DNA of 64,000 bases, taken from NCBI RefSeq assembly GCF_026008495.1, contig NZ_BQUN01000013.1, positions 1 through 64,000 on the forward strand. The letters are read 5' to 3'. The DNA is from Streptomyces sp. A012304. GTDB taxonomy: Bacteria > Actinomycetota > Actinomycetes > Streptomycetales > Streptomycetaceae. Every line of letters begins with the position of its first letter. The stretch's first letter is position 1. The notes beneath the pieces are model-generated. The model searched no databases, was not told where the DNA came from, and saw nothing but the letters and a program-made list of their open reading frames with translations. Made by a program: the position numbers and the translations under genes. This document shows, in pieces, positions 30,464 through 39,614 of the stretch.

Positions 30464-30508
30464 CGAACGCCCCGGTGGCACGCAACGTGCCGCCGGGGCG
30501 TTCGTCTT
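30464..30508 (+). terminator. Intrinsic terminator after rpsI
   Basis: A long imperfect stem between 30464 and 30504: CGAACGCCCCGG with CCGGGGCGTTCG outer, and GGCACG with CGTGCC inner, around CAA. It is followed by TCTT. Confidence 0.9.
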
Positions 30509-30656
30509 ATCTCAGCCATGGGCGTATAACGGCACAAGGTGCTCAGACGCTTGTGTGATCGGATGTTCAGGGCATCAAATGCCCGGATGCGGGAGCCGCG
30601 CCGACCATCCGAGACGCCGAACGGCTACCGAAACTGACGCTTCCTCAGGAGGACAA

Positions 30657-32015
30657 GTGGGACGACTCTTCGGCACGGACGGCGTGCGCGGTGTCGCCAA
30701 CGCGGATCTCACGGCCGAGATGGCGCTCGGTCTGTCCGTCGCGGCGGCGCATGTGCTGGCCGAGGCGGGCACCTTCGAGGGCCACAAGCCGACGGCGGTG
30801 GTCGGACGGGACCCGCGCGCGTCCGGGGAGTTCCTGGAGGCGGCCGTGGTCGCCGGCCTGGCCAGCGCGGGTGTGGACGTGCTGCGCGTGGGCGTGCTGC
30901 CCACCCCGGCCGTCGCGTACCTGACCGGCGCGCTCGGCGCCGACCTCGGCGTGATGCTCTCCGCCAGCCACAACGCCATGCCCGACAACGGCATCAAGTT
31001 CTTCGCCCGCGGTGGCCACAAGCTCGCCGACGAGCTCGAGGACCGGATCGAGTCCGTCTACGAGGAGCACCGCACCGGCGCGCCCTGGGACCGGCCGACC
31101 GGCGCGGGCGTGGGACGGGTGCGCTCGTACGACGAGGGGTTCGACCGGTACGTCGCCCACCTCATCGCCGTCCTGCCCAACCGGCTCGACGGGCTGAAGA
31201 TCGTCCTCGACGAGGCGCACGGCGCCGCCGCGCGGGTCTCGCCGGAGGCGTTCGCCCGGGCCGGCGCGGAGATCGTCACCATCGGCACGGAGCCGGACGG
31301 CCTCAACATCAACGACGGCTGCGGCTCCACCCACCTGGAGAAGCTGAAGGCCGCCGTCGTCGAGCACGGGGCCCACCTCGGTATCGCGCACGACGGGGAC
31401 GCCGACCGCTGCCTGGCCGTGGACCACACCGGCGACGAGGTGGACGGCGACCAGATCCTGTCCGTGCTCGCGCTGGCCATGCGGGAGCGGGGGGTGCTGC
31501 GCTCGGACACCGTGGTCGCGACCGTCATGTCCAACCTCGGCTTCAAGCTGGCCATGGAGCGGGAGGGCATCCAGCTGGTGCAGGCCGCCGTCGGTGACCG
31601 GTATGTGCTGGAGGAGATGAAGCAGCACGGGTACGCGCTCGGCGGTGAGCAGTCCGGGCATGTGATCATCCTGGATCACGCGACGACCGGGGACGGCACG
31701 CTGACGGGGCTGATGCTCGCGGCTCGGGTCGCCCAGAGCGGGAAGTCGCTGCGGGAGCTGGTGTCCGTCATGGAGCGGTTGCCGCAGGTACTGATCAATG
31801 TGCCCGACGTGGACAGGTCCCGGGTGTCCTCCTCCGCCGAGCTGGCCGCCGCCGTCGGTGAGGCCGAGCGGGAGCTGGGGTCGACCGGGCGGGTGCTGCT
31901 GCGGCCGTCGGGGACCGAGCCGCTGGTCCGGGTGATGGTCGAGGCTGCGGACATCGAGCAGGCGCAGTCGGTCGCCGGGCGGCTGGCCGACGCGGTGAAG
32001 TCGGCGCTGGGCTGA
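30657..32015 (+). CDS. glmM: Phosphoglucosamine mutase
   Basis: A 452-residue enzyme converting glucosamine-6-P to glucosamine-1-P for UDP-GlcNAc synthesis. The phosphoserine loop [11 protein letters not shown], the metal loop DGDADRC, the sugar loop GEQSGH and the phosphate loop [12 protein letters not shown] are all present. A GTG at 30657 follows CAGGAGGACAA. With glmS at 37706 it supplies amino sugar for the cell wall. Confidence 0.97.
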   Translation: MGRLFGTDGVRGVANADLTAEMALGLSVAAAHVLAEAGTFEGHKPTAVVGRDPRASGEFLEAAVVAGLASAGVDVLRVGVLPTPAVAYLTGALGADLGVMLSASHNAMPDNGIKFFARGGHKLADELEDRIESVYEEHRTGAPWDRPTGAGVGRVRSYDEGFDRYVAHLIAVLPNRLDGLKIVLDEAHGAAARVSPEAFARAGAEIVTIGTEPDGLNINDGCGSTHLEKLKAAVVEHGAHLGIAHDGDADRCLAVDHTGDEVDGDQILSVLALAMRERGVLRSDTVVATVMSNLGFKLAMEREGIQLVQAAVGDRYVLEEMKQHGYALGGEQSGHVIILDHATTGDGTLTGLMLAARVAQSGKSLRELVSVMERLPQVLINVPDVDRSRVSSSAELAAAVGEAERELGSTGRVLLRPSGTEPLVRVMVEAADIEQAQSVAGRLADAVKSALG

Positions 32016-32068
32016 CGGCTGCGGGGCTGGGGGCTGTGGTCCGGGGGGCCGGCCGACCCGCACACGAA

Positions 32069-32111
32069 CAGGGCGGCGGACTCCGACGGGGTGTCGGTGT
32101 CCGCCGCCCTG
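32069..32111. terminator. Bidirectional terminator between glmM and the ABC operon
   Basis: CAGGGCGGCGGAC (32069-32081) pairs perfectly with GTCCGCCGCCCTG (32099-32111). The loop region can form an inner CCGAC/GTCGG stem. It lies between convergent genes. Confidence 0.8.
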
Positions 32112-32151
32112 GGGTGGACGGTTTGCGGGGTGGCCCGCGCTGTCACGGCGG

Positions 32152-32964
32152 TTACTTCGGGTCGCGGTTGAACGTCGAGGTCGACCAGAAGTAGCCGAGC
32201 ACCGCGAGGCCCAGGCACCAGACGACCGCGAGCCATCCGTTGTGGCCGATCTCGCTGCCGAGCAGCAGGCCCCGGAGGGTTTCGATGGCGGGCGTGAAGG
32301 GCTGGTACTCGGCGATCGGCTGGAACCAGCCGGGCATGGAGTCGACCGGGACGAAGGCGCTGGACAGGAGCGGCAGCAGGATCAGCGGCATCGCGTTGTT
32401 GCTGGCGGCCTCGGCGTTCGGGCTGACCAGGCCCATGCCGACGGCGATCCAGGTGAGCGCCAGGGCGAAGACCACCAGCAGCCCGAAGGCGGCCAGCCAC
32501 TCCACGACCGTGGCGTCCGTGGAGCGGAAGCCGATGGCCACGGCGACGGCGCCCACGAGGACCACACTCATGATCGACTGGAGCACGCTGCCGACGACGT
32601 GCCCGACGAGCACCGAGGGGCGGTGGATCGCCATGGTGCGGAAGCGGGCGATGATGCCCTCGTTCATGTCGTTCGAGACGGACACCGCGGTCCCGATCAC
32701 GGTGCTGCCGATGGTCATCAGCAGCAGGCCCGGGACGATGTAGGCGATGTAGTCGGAGCGGCCCCCGCCGCCGACGCCCGCGCTCATCGCGCCGCCGAAG
32801 ACGTAGACGAAGAGCAGCAGCAGCATGATCGGCGTGAGCAGCAGGTTCAGGGTGAGGGACGGGTAGCGCCGGGCGTGCAGCAGGTTGCGGCGCAGCATCG
32901 TGGCCGAGTCGCGGACGGCGAGGGAGAGCCGGGACGGGTGGGCGGGAACCTGCGCGGTGCTCAT
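32152..32964 (-). CDS. ABC-2 type permease (DrrB-like)
   Basis: A 270-residue protein with six predicted membrane helices. It has the ABC-2 signature region (SNAMPLILLPLLSSAFVP-like: NNAMPLILLPLLSSAFVPVD) followed by MPGWFQPIAEYQPFTPAIETLRGLL, typical of DrrB daunorubicin-type exporters. Its ATG overlaps the ATPase stop (ATGA), so the two are coupled. The substrate is unknown; a hydrophobic drug or lipid is usual. Confidence 0.88.
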   Translation of the reverse strand: MSTAQVPAHPSRLSLAVRDSATMLRRNLLHARRYPSLTLNLLLTPIMLLLLFVYVFGGAMSAGVGGGGRSDYIAYIVPGLLLMTIGSTVIGTAVSVSNDMNEGIIARFRTMAIHRPSVLVGHVVGSVLQSIMSVVLVGAVAVAIGFRSTDATVVEWLAAFGLLVVFALALTWIAVGMGLVSPNAEAASNNAMPLILLPLLSSAFVPVDSMPGWFQPIAEYQPFTPAIETLRGLLLGSEIGHNGWLAVVWCLGLAVLGYFWSTSTFNRDPK

Positions 32965-33917
32965 CGGACGGTCTCCTTGGGCTGGTCGGGGATGTCGGTG
33001 CCGCCGGTCAGGGCGAAGAACACGTCGTCGAGGTCGGGGGTGTGCACGGTCAGTTCGTCCGCCTCGACGCCGGTCGAGTCCAGCCGGTCGAGAAGCGAGC
33101 GCAGTGCGCGCTGGCTGCCGTCGCTGGGGATCTGGAGCGCGAGGGACTCGTCGTCGCGGGTGGCTTCGCGGAGCGCGCCGGTGGCGCTCCGGTAGGCGGC
33201 CGGGTCGGTGAAGCGGAGCCGGACGTGCCCGCCGGGGACGAGCCGTTTGAGTTCCTCGGCGCTCCCCTCGGCGGCGATCTTCCCGTCGTTGAGCACGGCG
33301 ATGCGGTCGGCGAGCTGGTCGGCCTCCTCCAGGTACTGGGTGGTGAGGAAGACGGTGACGCCGTCGGAGACCAGTTCGCGGATGATCTGCCACATGGTGT
33401 GGCGGGAGCGGGGGTCCAGGCCGGTGGTCGGTTCGTCGAGGAAGATGATCCGCGGGTCGCCGACCAGGGTCATGGCGATGTCGAGGCGGCGTTTCATGCC
33501 GCCGGAGTAGGTGGAGGCGGGCTTCTTCGCGGCGTCGACCAGGTCGAAGCGCTCCAGCAGCTCGGCGGCGACCTGTCGGCCCTCCCTGCGGGAGAGGTGG
33601 TGCAGGTCCGCCATGAGCCACATGTTCTCCTCGCCGGTGATCAGGCCGTCCACGGCGGAGAACTGGCCGGTGACGCCGATGGTGGCGCGGATCGCCTGGG
33701 GGTCGGTGGCGAGGTCGTGGCCCGCGACCCGCGCCCGGCCGCCGTCGGCGGAGATCAGCGTGGAGAGGATCTTGACGGCGGTGGTCTTGCCGGCGCCGTT
33801 CGGGCCGAGCAGGGAGAAGATCGTCCCTTCGGGGACCGTCAGGTCGATGCCGTCGAGGACGGTCTTCTCGCCGTAGGACTTGCGCAGCCCGCTCGCCGCG
33901 ATGGCCGGGTTCGTCAT
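32961..33917 (-). CDS. ABC transporter ATPase (DrrA-like)
   Basis: A 318-residue ATPase. Walker A GPNGAGKTTAVK (about 38-49), signature YSGGMKRRLDIAM, Walker B IIFLDEPTTGLDP and the switch His in TTQYLEEA-type context follow the DrrA pattern. The C-terminal DrrA-type regulatory domain ends with DDVFFALTG. The ATG at 33917 has GAGGAG upstream; an earlier in-frame ATG lacks a site. Likely an operon with the DUF4097 gene (29-nt gap). Confidence 0.92.
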   Translation of the reverse strand: MTNPAIAASGLRKSYGEKTVLDGIDLTVPEGTIFSLLGPNGAGKTTAVKILSTLISADGGRARVAGHDLATDPQAIRATIGVTGQFSAVDGLITGEENMWLMADLHHLSRREGRQVAAELLERFDLVDAAKKPASTYSGGMKRRLDIAMTLVGDPRIIFLDEPTTGLDPRSRHTMWQIIRELVSDGVTVFLTTQYLEEADQLADRIAVLNDGKIAAEGSAEELKRLVPGGHVRLRFTDPAAYRSATGALREATRDDESLALQIPSDGSQRALRSLLDRLDSTGVEADELTVHTPDLDDVFFALTGGTDIPDQPKETVR

Positions 33918-33946
33918 GGTGGGTGCTCCTCTGTACAGGCTGCGGG

Positions 33947-34618
33947 TCACAGGCTGCGGGCGGTGATGTCGCCGTGGCCGGTGGTGGCGCGGATGGCCAG
34001 GCCGGCGGCGGCGCCTTCGGTGTTCTTGAGCGCGTTCTGGACGCGGCCGTAGCCGGTGCCGGCGTCCAGGGAGGCGGAGACTCCGCGGGCGGCGCCGACC
34101 GACACGTCGCCCATCTGGGTGGTCAGCACGACCGTGCCGCGCACCGCCTCGGTGATCCGGATGTCGCCCTGCTGGGTGCTGATCTCCGCGGAGCCGCCCA
34201 GGCGGCCGACCGAGACGTCACCGGCGAGGGCGGTGAGGCGGGCGCTCGCGGCCTCGTCGATCTTGACCGAGCCGTGCGCGCCCTCGAAGGTGACGTCGCC
34301 GAATCGTCCGACGCCCCGGAACTCCGCGGCGGCGGCCTTCGCCTCGATGTGGGATCCGGTGGGCAGCTGGACCGTCACCTCGATGGAGCCGGAGGGGCCG
34401 AGGTACTGGTTCTTCGGCATCGGGACCTCGATCCGCAGGACGCCGTCGTCGTATGCGACCTTGGCCTGGTCGGCCGCCTTCACATCGCGGCTCTTCGCGG
34501 CGTTCGCGGGCAGGACCTCGACCGTGGTGTCGCTCCGGTCGGCGGCGATGAACTGCACGCGCCCGGCGGGGATGTCCAGGACGGCGGAGATCGGGGCGGA
34601 GGTGTCGAACTTCTGCAT
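33947..34618 (-). CDS. DUF4097 beta-strand repeat protein
   Basis: A 223-residue protein built of regularly spaced short beta strands (IEVTVQLPTGSHIEAK, GDVSVGRLGG, GDIRITEAVRG, GDVSVGAARG), the right-handed beta-solenoid pattern of DUF4097/adhesin-like proteins. No signal peptide or membrane helix. First gene of the leftward operon with DrrA/DrrB-like genes. Such proteins often accompany exporter ATPases and MarR or GntR regulators, but no biochemical role is known. Confidence 0.85.
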   Translation of the reverse strand: MQKFDTSAPISAVLDIPAGRVQFIAADRSDTTVEVLPANAAKSRDVKAADQAKVAYDDGVLRIEVPMPKNQYLGPSGSIEVTVQLPTGSHIEAKAAAAEFRGVGRFGDVTFEGAHGSVKIDEAASARLTALAGDVSVGRLGGSAEISTQQGDIRITEAVRGTVVLTTQMGDVSVGAARGVSASLDAGTGYGRVQNALKNTEGAAAGLAIRATTGHGDITARSL

Positions 34619-34664
34619 GGTGTGCTCCTGCGCTCGGCGTCGTTTCTGACAGTGGAAAAGCTAC

Positions 34665-34785
34665 GTTGCATTCAGGGATCCATCAACAGGCTCGTTGCAT
34701 GCCATTGGCGTTGTTGCAGGTGAGAGGAGGAATTTCATTGCAATGACGTTAGATCTAACGCAACAATCGGGGCGTGGTCGTTGCA
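34665..34785. promoter_or_regulatory. Operator-like region with GTTGCA repeats and a 14-bp palindrome
   Basis: GTTGCA occurs at 34665, 34694, 34713 and 34780. ATTGCAAT (34737-34744) and CGCAACAA (34759-34766) are related. The perfect palindrome CGTTAGATCTAACG lies at 34747-34760. The region is far more AT-rich than its neighbours and lies between the divergent DUF4097 operon and the regulator gene, so it is the probable operator set for the regulator at 34843. Confidence 0.65.
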
Positions 34786-34842
34786 ATGGATGGCGAGTGA
34801 ACGCTATGCTGGAGGCATCCGGGAGCACGAAAGGGGACAGCG

Positions 34843-35580
34843 ATGCCAGGGGGCAGGCTCACCCAGCAGGAACGCCAGCAGATCGCACTCGGGCTGGCCG
34901 ACGACCTCTCCTACGCGGAGATCGCCAGACGTCTCGACCGCCCGACCTCGACGATCACGCGCGAGGTCATGCGCAACGGTGGCCCGACCGCCTACCGCGC
35001 CGACCTGGCCCACCGCGCCACCGAGCGCCGCGCCCACCGGCGCAGGCAGGCCGCGCCCAGAGGGCAGCAGACGCCCGCACAGGCCGACGGGCGCGACACC
35101 GAGGCCGTACGCGAGTACGAGGAGACGTTCACCACCCTCTTCATGCAACAGGGCCTGCCCAAGATGACGGCCCGGGTGCTGACCTGCCTCTTCACCACCG
35201 ACGCGGGCAGTCTCACCGCGTCCGAACTCGTCCAGCGCCTCCAGGTCAGCCCGGCGTCCGTCTCCAAGGCGATCGCGTTCCTCGACAGCCAGGGCCTCAT
35301 CCGCCGGGAACGCGACGAACGCCGCCGCGAGCGCTACGTCGTCGACAACGACGTCTGGTACCAGTCGACGATGGCCGCCGCCCGGTCCAGCGCCCAGCTC
35401 GCCGAGATCGCGCGGCAGGGCGTCGACATCCTCGGCCCCGACACCTCGGCCGCCGTCCGCCTCGAGAACATCGCCCGCTTCTCCGACTTCATCAGCGAGA
35501 GCATCACCCGCGCCGCGGAGCAGGCCCGCGAGGTCCTCTTCACCAAGGCCGAGCCGACTGCGGACCCCGGACGGAACTAG
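34843..35580 (+). CDS. Two-domain regulator: IS30-type HTH plus MarR-like winged helix
   Basis: A 245-residue protein. The N-terminus (about 1-45) matches the HTH_38 of IS30 transposases: LTQQERQQIALGLADDLSYAEIARRLDRPTSTITREV. After a Gln/Arg-rich linker, residues about 85-200 form a MarR/GbsR-like winged helix (ELVQRLQVSPASVSKAIAFLDSQGLIRRERDE) with helical dimerisation ends. ATG at 34843 after AAAGGGGACAGCG. Divergent from DUF4097-DrrAB, which it probably represses. Its stop overlaps the DUF389 stop (CTAG). Confidence 0.85.
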   Translation: MPGGRLTQQERQQIALGLADDLSYAEIARRLDRPTSTITREVMRNGGPTAYRADLAHRATERRAHRRRQAAPRGQQTPAQADGRDTEAVREYEETFTTLFMQQGLPKMTARVLTCLFTTDAGSLTASELVQRLQVSPASVSKAIAFLDSQGLIRRERDERRRERYVVDNDVWYQSTMAAARSSAQLAEIARQGVDILGPDTSAAVRLENIARFSDFISESITRAAEQAREVLFTKAEPTADPGRN

Positions 35581-36518
35581 GAGACCGGCGCCCTTCTCAC
35601 GCGCCGGCGGGACCAGAGCCACTTCTGCGTCAGCAGGGTCGCGGTGCCCGCCAGGATGATGCCGAGCAGGTTCAGCAGGAGCTGCTGCGTGGAGCCCCAG
35701 GTCTGTCCGGTGTCGCCGTAGCTGAGGGCCACCGCCGCGTTGGCGGCGGCCGGCACCGTCGTCACCGAGATGGCCACGCCCACCAGGGCGCCCGACTTGG
35801 CGGACGTCAGGGAGAGCGTGCCGGCCGCGCCGGCGAGGACCGCCACGATGAACGAGAAGGCGTCGGGGGCGTAGACGAAGGCGGTCTGGGGACGGTCGGC
35901 CTCCAACCGCTCCATGCTGAACAGGTCGATCGCGTCCATGAAGAGGCTGAAGCCCACCGTCGCCGCCATGGCCACGGCGAAGCCGACCAGCAGGGCGATC
36001 AGTGAACGCAGCGCCAGCCGCGGGGCCCGCTGGACGATCGACGTGAACACGCCCGCCAGCGGGCCGAACTCCGGGCCCACCGCCATGGCGCCCACGATCA
36101 GGATCGCGTTGTCCAGGACCACACCGCAGGCCGCGATCATCGTGGCGAGGGTGATGAACGCGATGTACGTGACGGAGAGCGTCGACTCCTCGTGGGTCTC
36201 GTCCGCCAGGTGCTCCCAGAGCACCGCGTCCGCGCCCTCGCCCGGGGCCTCCGCCCGGGCCTTGGCAGCGCGCTTGGACAGCGACAGGTCGATGTTCTCC
36301 ACGGCGATCGAGCCATTGGTGTCCAGGCCGAACTCCTGGAGCGCTGAGAGGAGTCCGTCGCCCGCCTCACGTGCCACGTCGCACAGCACGACGTCGCCGG
36401 CCGGGTTGCGGGCGGCGCCCGGCAGCACCACCAGGTGGGTGGTGCCGACGGTGTTCTCGATCAGGCGGACCACGTCGTCGGTCTCCGCCGACGGCGTGAT
36501 CAGGCGCAGATGCAGCAT
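35577..36518 (-). CDS. DUF389 membrane protein
   Basis: A 313-residue protein. An N-terminal ferredoxin-like segment of about 85 residues (MLHLRLITPSAETDDVVRLI) precedes the DUF389 core of seven or so helices with LDNAILIVGAMAVGPEFGPLAG and SKSGALVGVAISVTTVPAA-like TSAKSGALVGVAISVTTVPA. Function unknown. The coding strand has TACCCT 6 nt before the ATG and no ribosome site, so a leaderless mRNA is possible although coaA lies 16 nt upstream in the same direction. Confidence 0.85.
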   Translation of the reverse strand: MLHLRLITPSAETDDVVRLIENTVGTTHLVVLPGAARNPAGDVVLCDVAREAGDGLLSALQEFGLDTNGSIAVENIDLSLSKRAAKARAEAPGEGADAVLWEHLADETHEESTLSVTYIAFITLATMIAACGVVLDNAILIVGAMAVGPEFGPLAGVFTSIVQRAPRLALRSLIALLVGFAVAMAATVGFSLFMDAIDLFSMERLEADRPQTAFVYAPDAFSFIVAVLAGAAGTLSLTSAKSGALVGVAISVTTVPAAANAAVALSYGDTGQTWGSTQQLLLNLLGIILAGTATLLTQKWLWSRRRVRRAPVS

Positions 36519-36534
36519 GCAGGCAGGGTAGCGG

Positions 36535-37524
36535 TCACAGTTTGCGCAGGCTGAGGCGCTGCACCTTGTGATCGGGGCCCTTGCGGACGACCAGGGTGGC
36601 CCGGCCCCGCGTGGGGGCGATGTTCTCGACGAGATTGGGCTTGTTGACGGTGCGCCACATCGTGCGGGCGTAGTCGAGGGCCTCCTCCTCGGAGACCTGG
36701 GTGTACTTGCGGAAGTAGGACGAGGGGTCCTGGAAGGCCGTCTCGCGCAGCTTGCGGAAGCGGTTGAGGTACCAGCGTTCGACGTCCTCGGTGCGGGCGT
36801 CGACGTACACGCTGAAGTCGAAGTAGTCGGCCAGACCGACGCGGGTGCGGCCGTCCTTGCCGGGGAGGGCGGGCTGCAGGACGTTCAGGCCCTCGACGAT
36901 GAGGATGTCGGGGCGGCGGACGGTGAGCCGCTGGTCGGGGACGATGTCGTAGATGAGGTGGGAGTAGACGGGCGCCGACACCTCGTCCTTGCCGGCCTTG
37001 ATGTCGGCGACGAAACGGGTCAGGGCGCGGCGGTCGTAGGACTCGGGGAAACCTTTCCGCGACATCAGGCCCCGGGCTTGCAGTTCCCGGGTGGGCAGCA
37101 GGAAGCCGTCGGTGGTGACGCGTTCCACGCGGGGGTGCTCCGGCCAGCGGGAGAGCAGGGCCTGGAGCAGTCGGGCGACGGTGGACTTGCCCACGGCGAC
37201 CGAGCCGGCGACGCCTATGACGAACGGGGTGCCGGACTGGGAGCCCTGCTCGCCGAGGAAGGTGTTCAGGGCGCCGCGCAGGCCGTCGGTGGCGCCGACG
37301 TAGAGGTTGAGGAGGCGGGAGAGCGGCAGATAGATGTCACGGACCTCGTCGAGGTCGATGACATCGCCCAGGCCGCGCAGTCTCTCGACCTCCTCGGCGG
37401 TCAGCGGCAGCGGTGTCTTGTCGCGCAGCGCGCTCCACTCGGGGCGGGTGAGGTCGACGTAGGGAGTCGCCTCCGGCCGGTGCCGGTGGGCGCTCTGGGG
37501 GATCGAGGAGACCGGAGAGATCAC
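36535..37524 (-). CDS. coaA: Type I pantothenate kinase
   Basis: A 329-residue CoaA catalysing the first step of coenzyme A synthesis. Walker [18 protein letters not shown] (about 104-120) and the family blocks [29 protein letters not shown] and [18 protein letters not shown] are present. A GTG start is assumed at 37524 with only AT-rich sequence (GTTAACAAT) upstream, which could be a -10 region. Divergent from glmS. Confidence 0.95.
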   Translation of the reverse strand: MISPVSSIPQSAHRHRPEATPYVDLTRPEWSALRDKTPLPLTAEEVERLRGLGDVIDLDEVRDIYLPLSRLLNLYVGATDGLRGALNTFLGEQGSQSGTPFVIGVAGSVAVGKSTVARLLQALLSRWPEHPRVERVTTDGFLLPTRELQARGLMSRKGFPESYDRRALTRFVADIKAGKDEVSAPVYSHLIYDIVPDQRLTVRRPDILIVEGLNVLQPALPGKDGRTRVGLADYFDFSVYVDARTEDVERWYLNRFRKLRETAFQDPSSYFRKYTQVSEEEALDYARTMWRTVNKPNLVENIAPTRGRATLVVRKGPDHKVQRLSLRKL

Positions 37525-37692
37525 AGTCCATTGTTAACGGAGTTCGAACGGGATGGCGGGTGGGGTCCGTCACCTCTTTCCGTGGGCGACCAGGGGCGTA
37601 CGGGCGTGGAGAGGGACGTACAAGGCGTCGTACGGCCGTGGGAATTTCCGAATTCGGGCACGCGCGGGCCTTTTTGAGCCGCGATCGCGCCG

Positions 37693-37698
37693 TAGGCT
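37693..37698 (+). promoter_or_regulatory. -10 box of leaderless glmS transcript
   Basis: TAGGCT lies 7 nt before the glmS ATG and there is no Shine-Dalgarno sequence in between. The -35 is unclear (T-rich TTTTTGAGCC at 37671-37680). The arrangement predicts transcription starting at or next to the start codon and excludes a glmS ribozyme. Confidence 0.6.
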
Positions 37699-37705
37699 GC
37701 GGCGC

Positions 37706-39553
37706 ATGTGCGGAATCGTGGGATACGTGGGGTCGCAGTCGGCGCTCGAGGTCGTGATGGCCGGGCTGAAGCGACTGGAGTACCGGGGGTACGACTCGGC
37801 GGGCGTCGCCGTGCTCGCGGACGGCGGGCTCGCCGCCGCCAAGAAGGCGGGCAAGCTCGTCAACCTGGAGAAGGAGATCGTCGACCGGCCGCTGCCGACC
37901 GGGACGACGGGGATCGGGCACACCCGGTGGGCCACGCACGGCGGGCCGACGGACGCGAACGCGCATCCGCATCTGGACAACGCGGGCCGGGTCGCCGTCG
38001 TGCACAACGGCATCATCGAGAACTTCGCGGTGCTGCGGGCGGAACTGGCCGAGCGCGGGCACGAACTGCTCTCCGAGACGGACACCGAGGTCGTGGCCCA
38101 TCTGCTCGCCGAGGAGTTCTCCGTCACGGCCGACCTGGCGGAGGCCATGCGGCTGGTGTGCCGGCGGCTGGAGGGCGCGTTCACACTGGTCGCGGCGCAC
38201 GCGGACGAGCCCGACGTGGTCGTGGGCGCGCGACGGAACTCGCCGCTGGTGGTGGGCGTTGGAGAAGGCGAGGCCTTTCTCGCCTCGGACGTCGCCGCGT
38301 TCATCGCCCACACGCGGTCGGCGATCGAGCTGGGTCAGGACCAGGTGGTGGAGCTGCGGCGGGACGGGGTGACGGTCACCGGCTTCGACGGCGCCCCGGC
38401 CGAGGTGCGCTCCTACCACATCGACTGGGACGCGTCGGCCGCGGAAAAGGGGGGTTATGACTACTTCATGCTCAAGGAGATCGCCGAGCAGCCCAAGGCG
38501 GTCGCGGACACCTTGCTGGGACGCATCGACGCGAACGGCTCGCTGACGCTCGACGAGCTGCGCATCTCGGCGGCCGAGTTGCGCGAGGTGGACAAGGTCG
38601 TCATCGTCGCGTGCGGTACGGCCTTCCACGCGGGGCTGATCGCCAAGTACGCCATCGAGCACTGGACGCGCATCCCGTGCGAGGTGGAGCTGGCCAGCGA
38701 GTTCCGCTACCGGGATCCCATCCTCGGGGCGCGGTCACTGGTCATCGCCATCTCGCAGTCCGGCGAGACCATGGACACGCTGATGGCGCTGCGGCACGCC
38801 CGTGAGCAGGGCTCCAAGGTGCTGGCGATCTGCAACACCAACGGCTCCACCATCTCGCGCGAGTCGGACGCGGTGCTGTACACGCACGCCGGGCCGGAGG
38901 TCGCGGTCGCCTCGACGAAGGCGTTCCTGACCCAGCTGGTGGCCTGCTACCTGGTCGCGCTCTATCTGGGCCAGGTGCGCGGCACCAAGTGGGGCGACGA
39001 GATCCGGGCCGTGATCCGTGACCTCGCGCAGATCTCCGGTGAGGTCGATCGGGTCCTGGAGACCATGGAGCCGGTACGGGAGCTGGCGCGCTCGCTCGCC
39101 GACAAGGACACCGTGCTGTTCCTGGGGCGGCACGTGGGCTACCCGGTGGCGCTGGAGGGCGCGCTGAAGCTGAAGGAACTGGCGTACATGCACGCCGAGG
39201 GCTTCGCGGCGGGCGAGCTGAAGCACGGGCCGATCGCCCTGATCGAGGAGGACGTGCCGGTGGTGGTGGTCGTGCCGTCGCCCCGGGGGCGGTCGGTGCT
39301 GCACGACAAGATCGTGTCCAACATCCAGGAGATCCGGGCGCGGGGGGCGCGGACGATCGTGATCGCGGAGGAGGGGGACGAGGCGGTCGTTCCGTACGCG
39401 GACCATCTGGTGCGGGTGCCGGTCACGCCGACGCTGCTTCAGCCGCTGGTGGCGACCGTGCCGTTGCAGGTGTTCGCCTGTGAGCTGGCGACGGCCCGGG
39501 GCAACGACGTGGACCAGCCGCGGAACCTGGCCAAGTCGGTGACGGTCGAGTAG
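37706..39553 (+). CDS. glmS: Glutamine-fructose-6-phosphate aminotransferase
   Basis: A 615-residue enzyme making glucosamine-6-P. The N-terminal glutaminase domain starts MCGIVGYVG with Cys2 as nucleophile. Two SIS domains bind fructose-6-P (CGTAFHAGLIAKY, AISQSGETMDT). The C-terminus ends in NLAKSVTVE, as in the family. Divergent from coaA; followed by a terminator. Confidence 0.97.
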   Translation: MCGIVGYVGSQSALEVVMAGLKRLEYRGYDSAGVAVLADGGLAAAKKAGKLVNLEKEIVDRPLPTGTTGIGHTRWATHGGPTDANAHPHLDNAGRVAVVHNGIIENFAVLRAELAERGHELLSETDTEVVAHLLAEEFSVTADLAEAMRLVCRRLEGAFTLVAAHADEPDVVVGARRNSPLVVGVGEGEAFLASDVAAFIAHTRSAIELGQDQVVELRRDGVTVTGFDGAPAEVRSYHIDWDASAAEKGGYDYFMLKEIAEQPKAVADTLLGRIDANGSLTLDELRISAAELREVDKVVIVACGTAFHAGLIAKYAIEHWTRIPCEVELASEFRYRDPILGARSLVIAISQSGETMDTLMALRHAREQGSKVLAICNTNGSTISRESDAVLYTHAGPEVAVASTKAFLTQLVACYLVALYLGQVRGTKWGDEIRAVIRDLAQISGEVDRVLETMEPVRELARSLADKDTVLFLGRHVGYPVALEGALKLKELAYMHAEGFAAGELKHGPIALIEEDVPVVVVVPSPRGRSVLHDKIVSNIQEIRARGARTIVIAEEGDEAVVPYADHLVRVPVTPTLLQPLVATVPLQVFACELATARGNDVDQPRNLAKSVTVE

Positions 39554-39575
39554 GGGCTCCGAGGGGCCCCCGGCG

Positions 39576-39603
39576 GTGGGGCCGTGTTCTGACACGGCCC
39601 CAC
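39576..39603. terminator. Bidirectional terminator after glmS
   Basis: GTGGGGCCGTGT (39576-39587) pairs perfectly with ACACGGCCCCAC (39592-39603) around TCTG, between convergent genes. Confidence 0.85.
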
Positions 39604-39614
39604 CCCCCTGAGCC

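Noticed and set aside
34743..34842. A leader peptide starting at the ATG at 34743
   Set aside because: It has a distant ribosome site and no stop before it runs into the regulator gene in another frame; no regulatory logic is apparent.
37525..37705. glmS ribozyme upstream of glmS
   Set aside because: The -10 box lies 7 nt from the ATG, leaving no room for a ribozyme leader, and none of its core motifs is visible.
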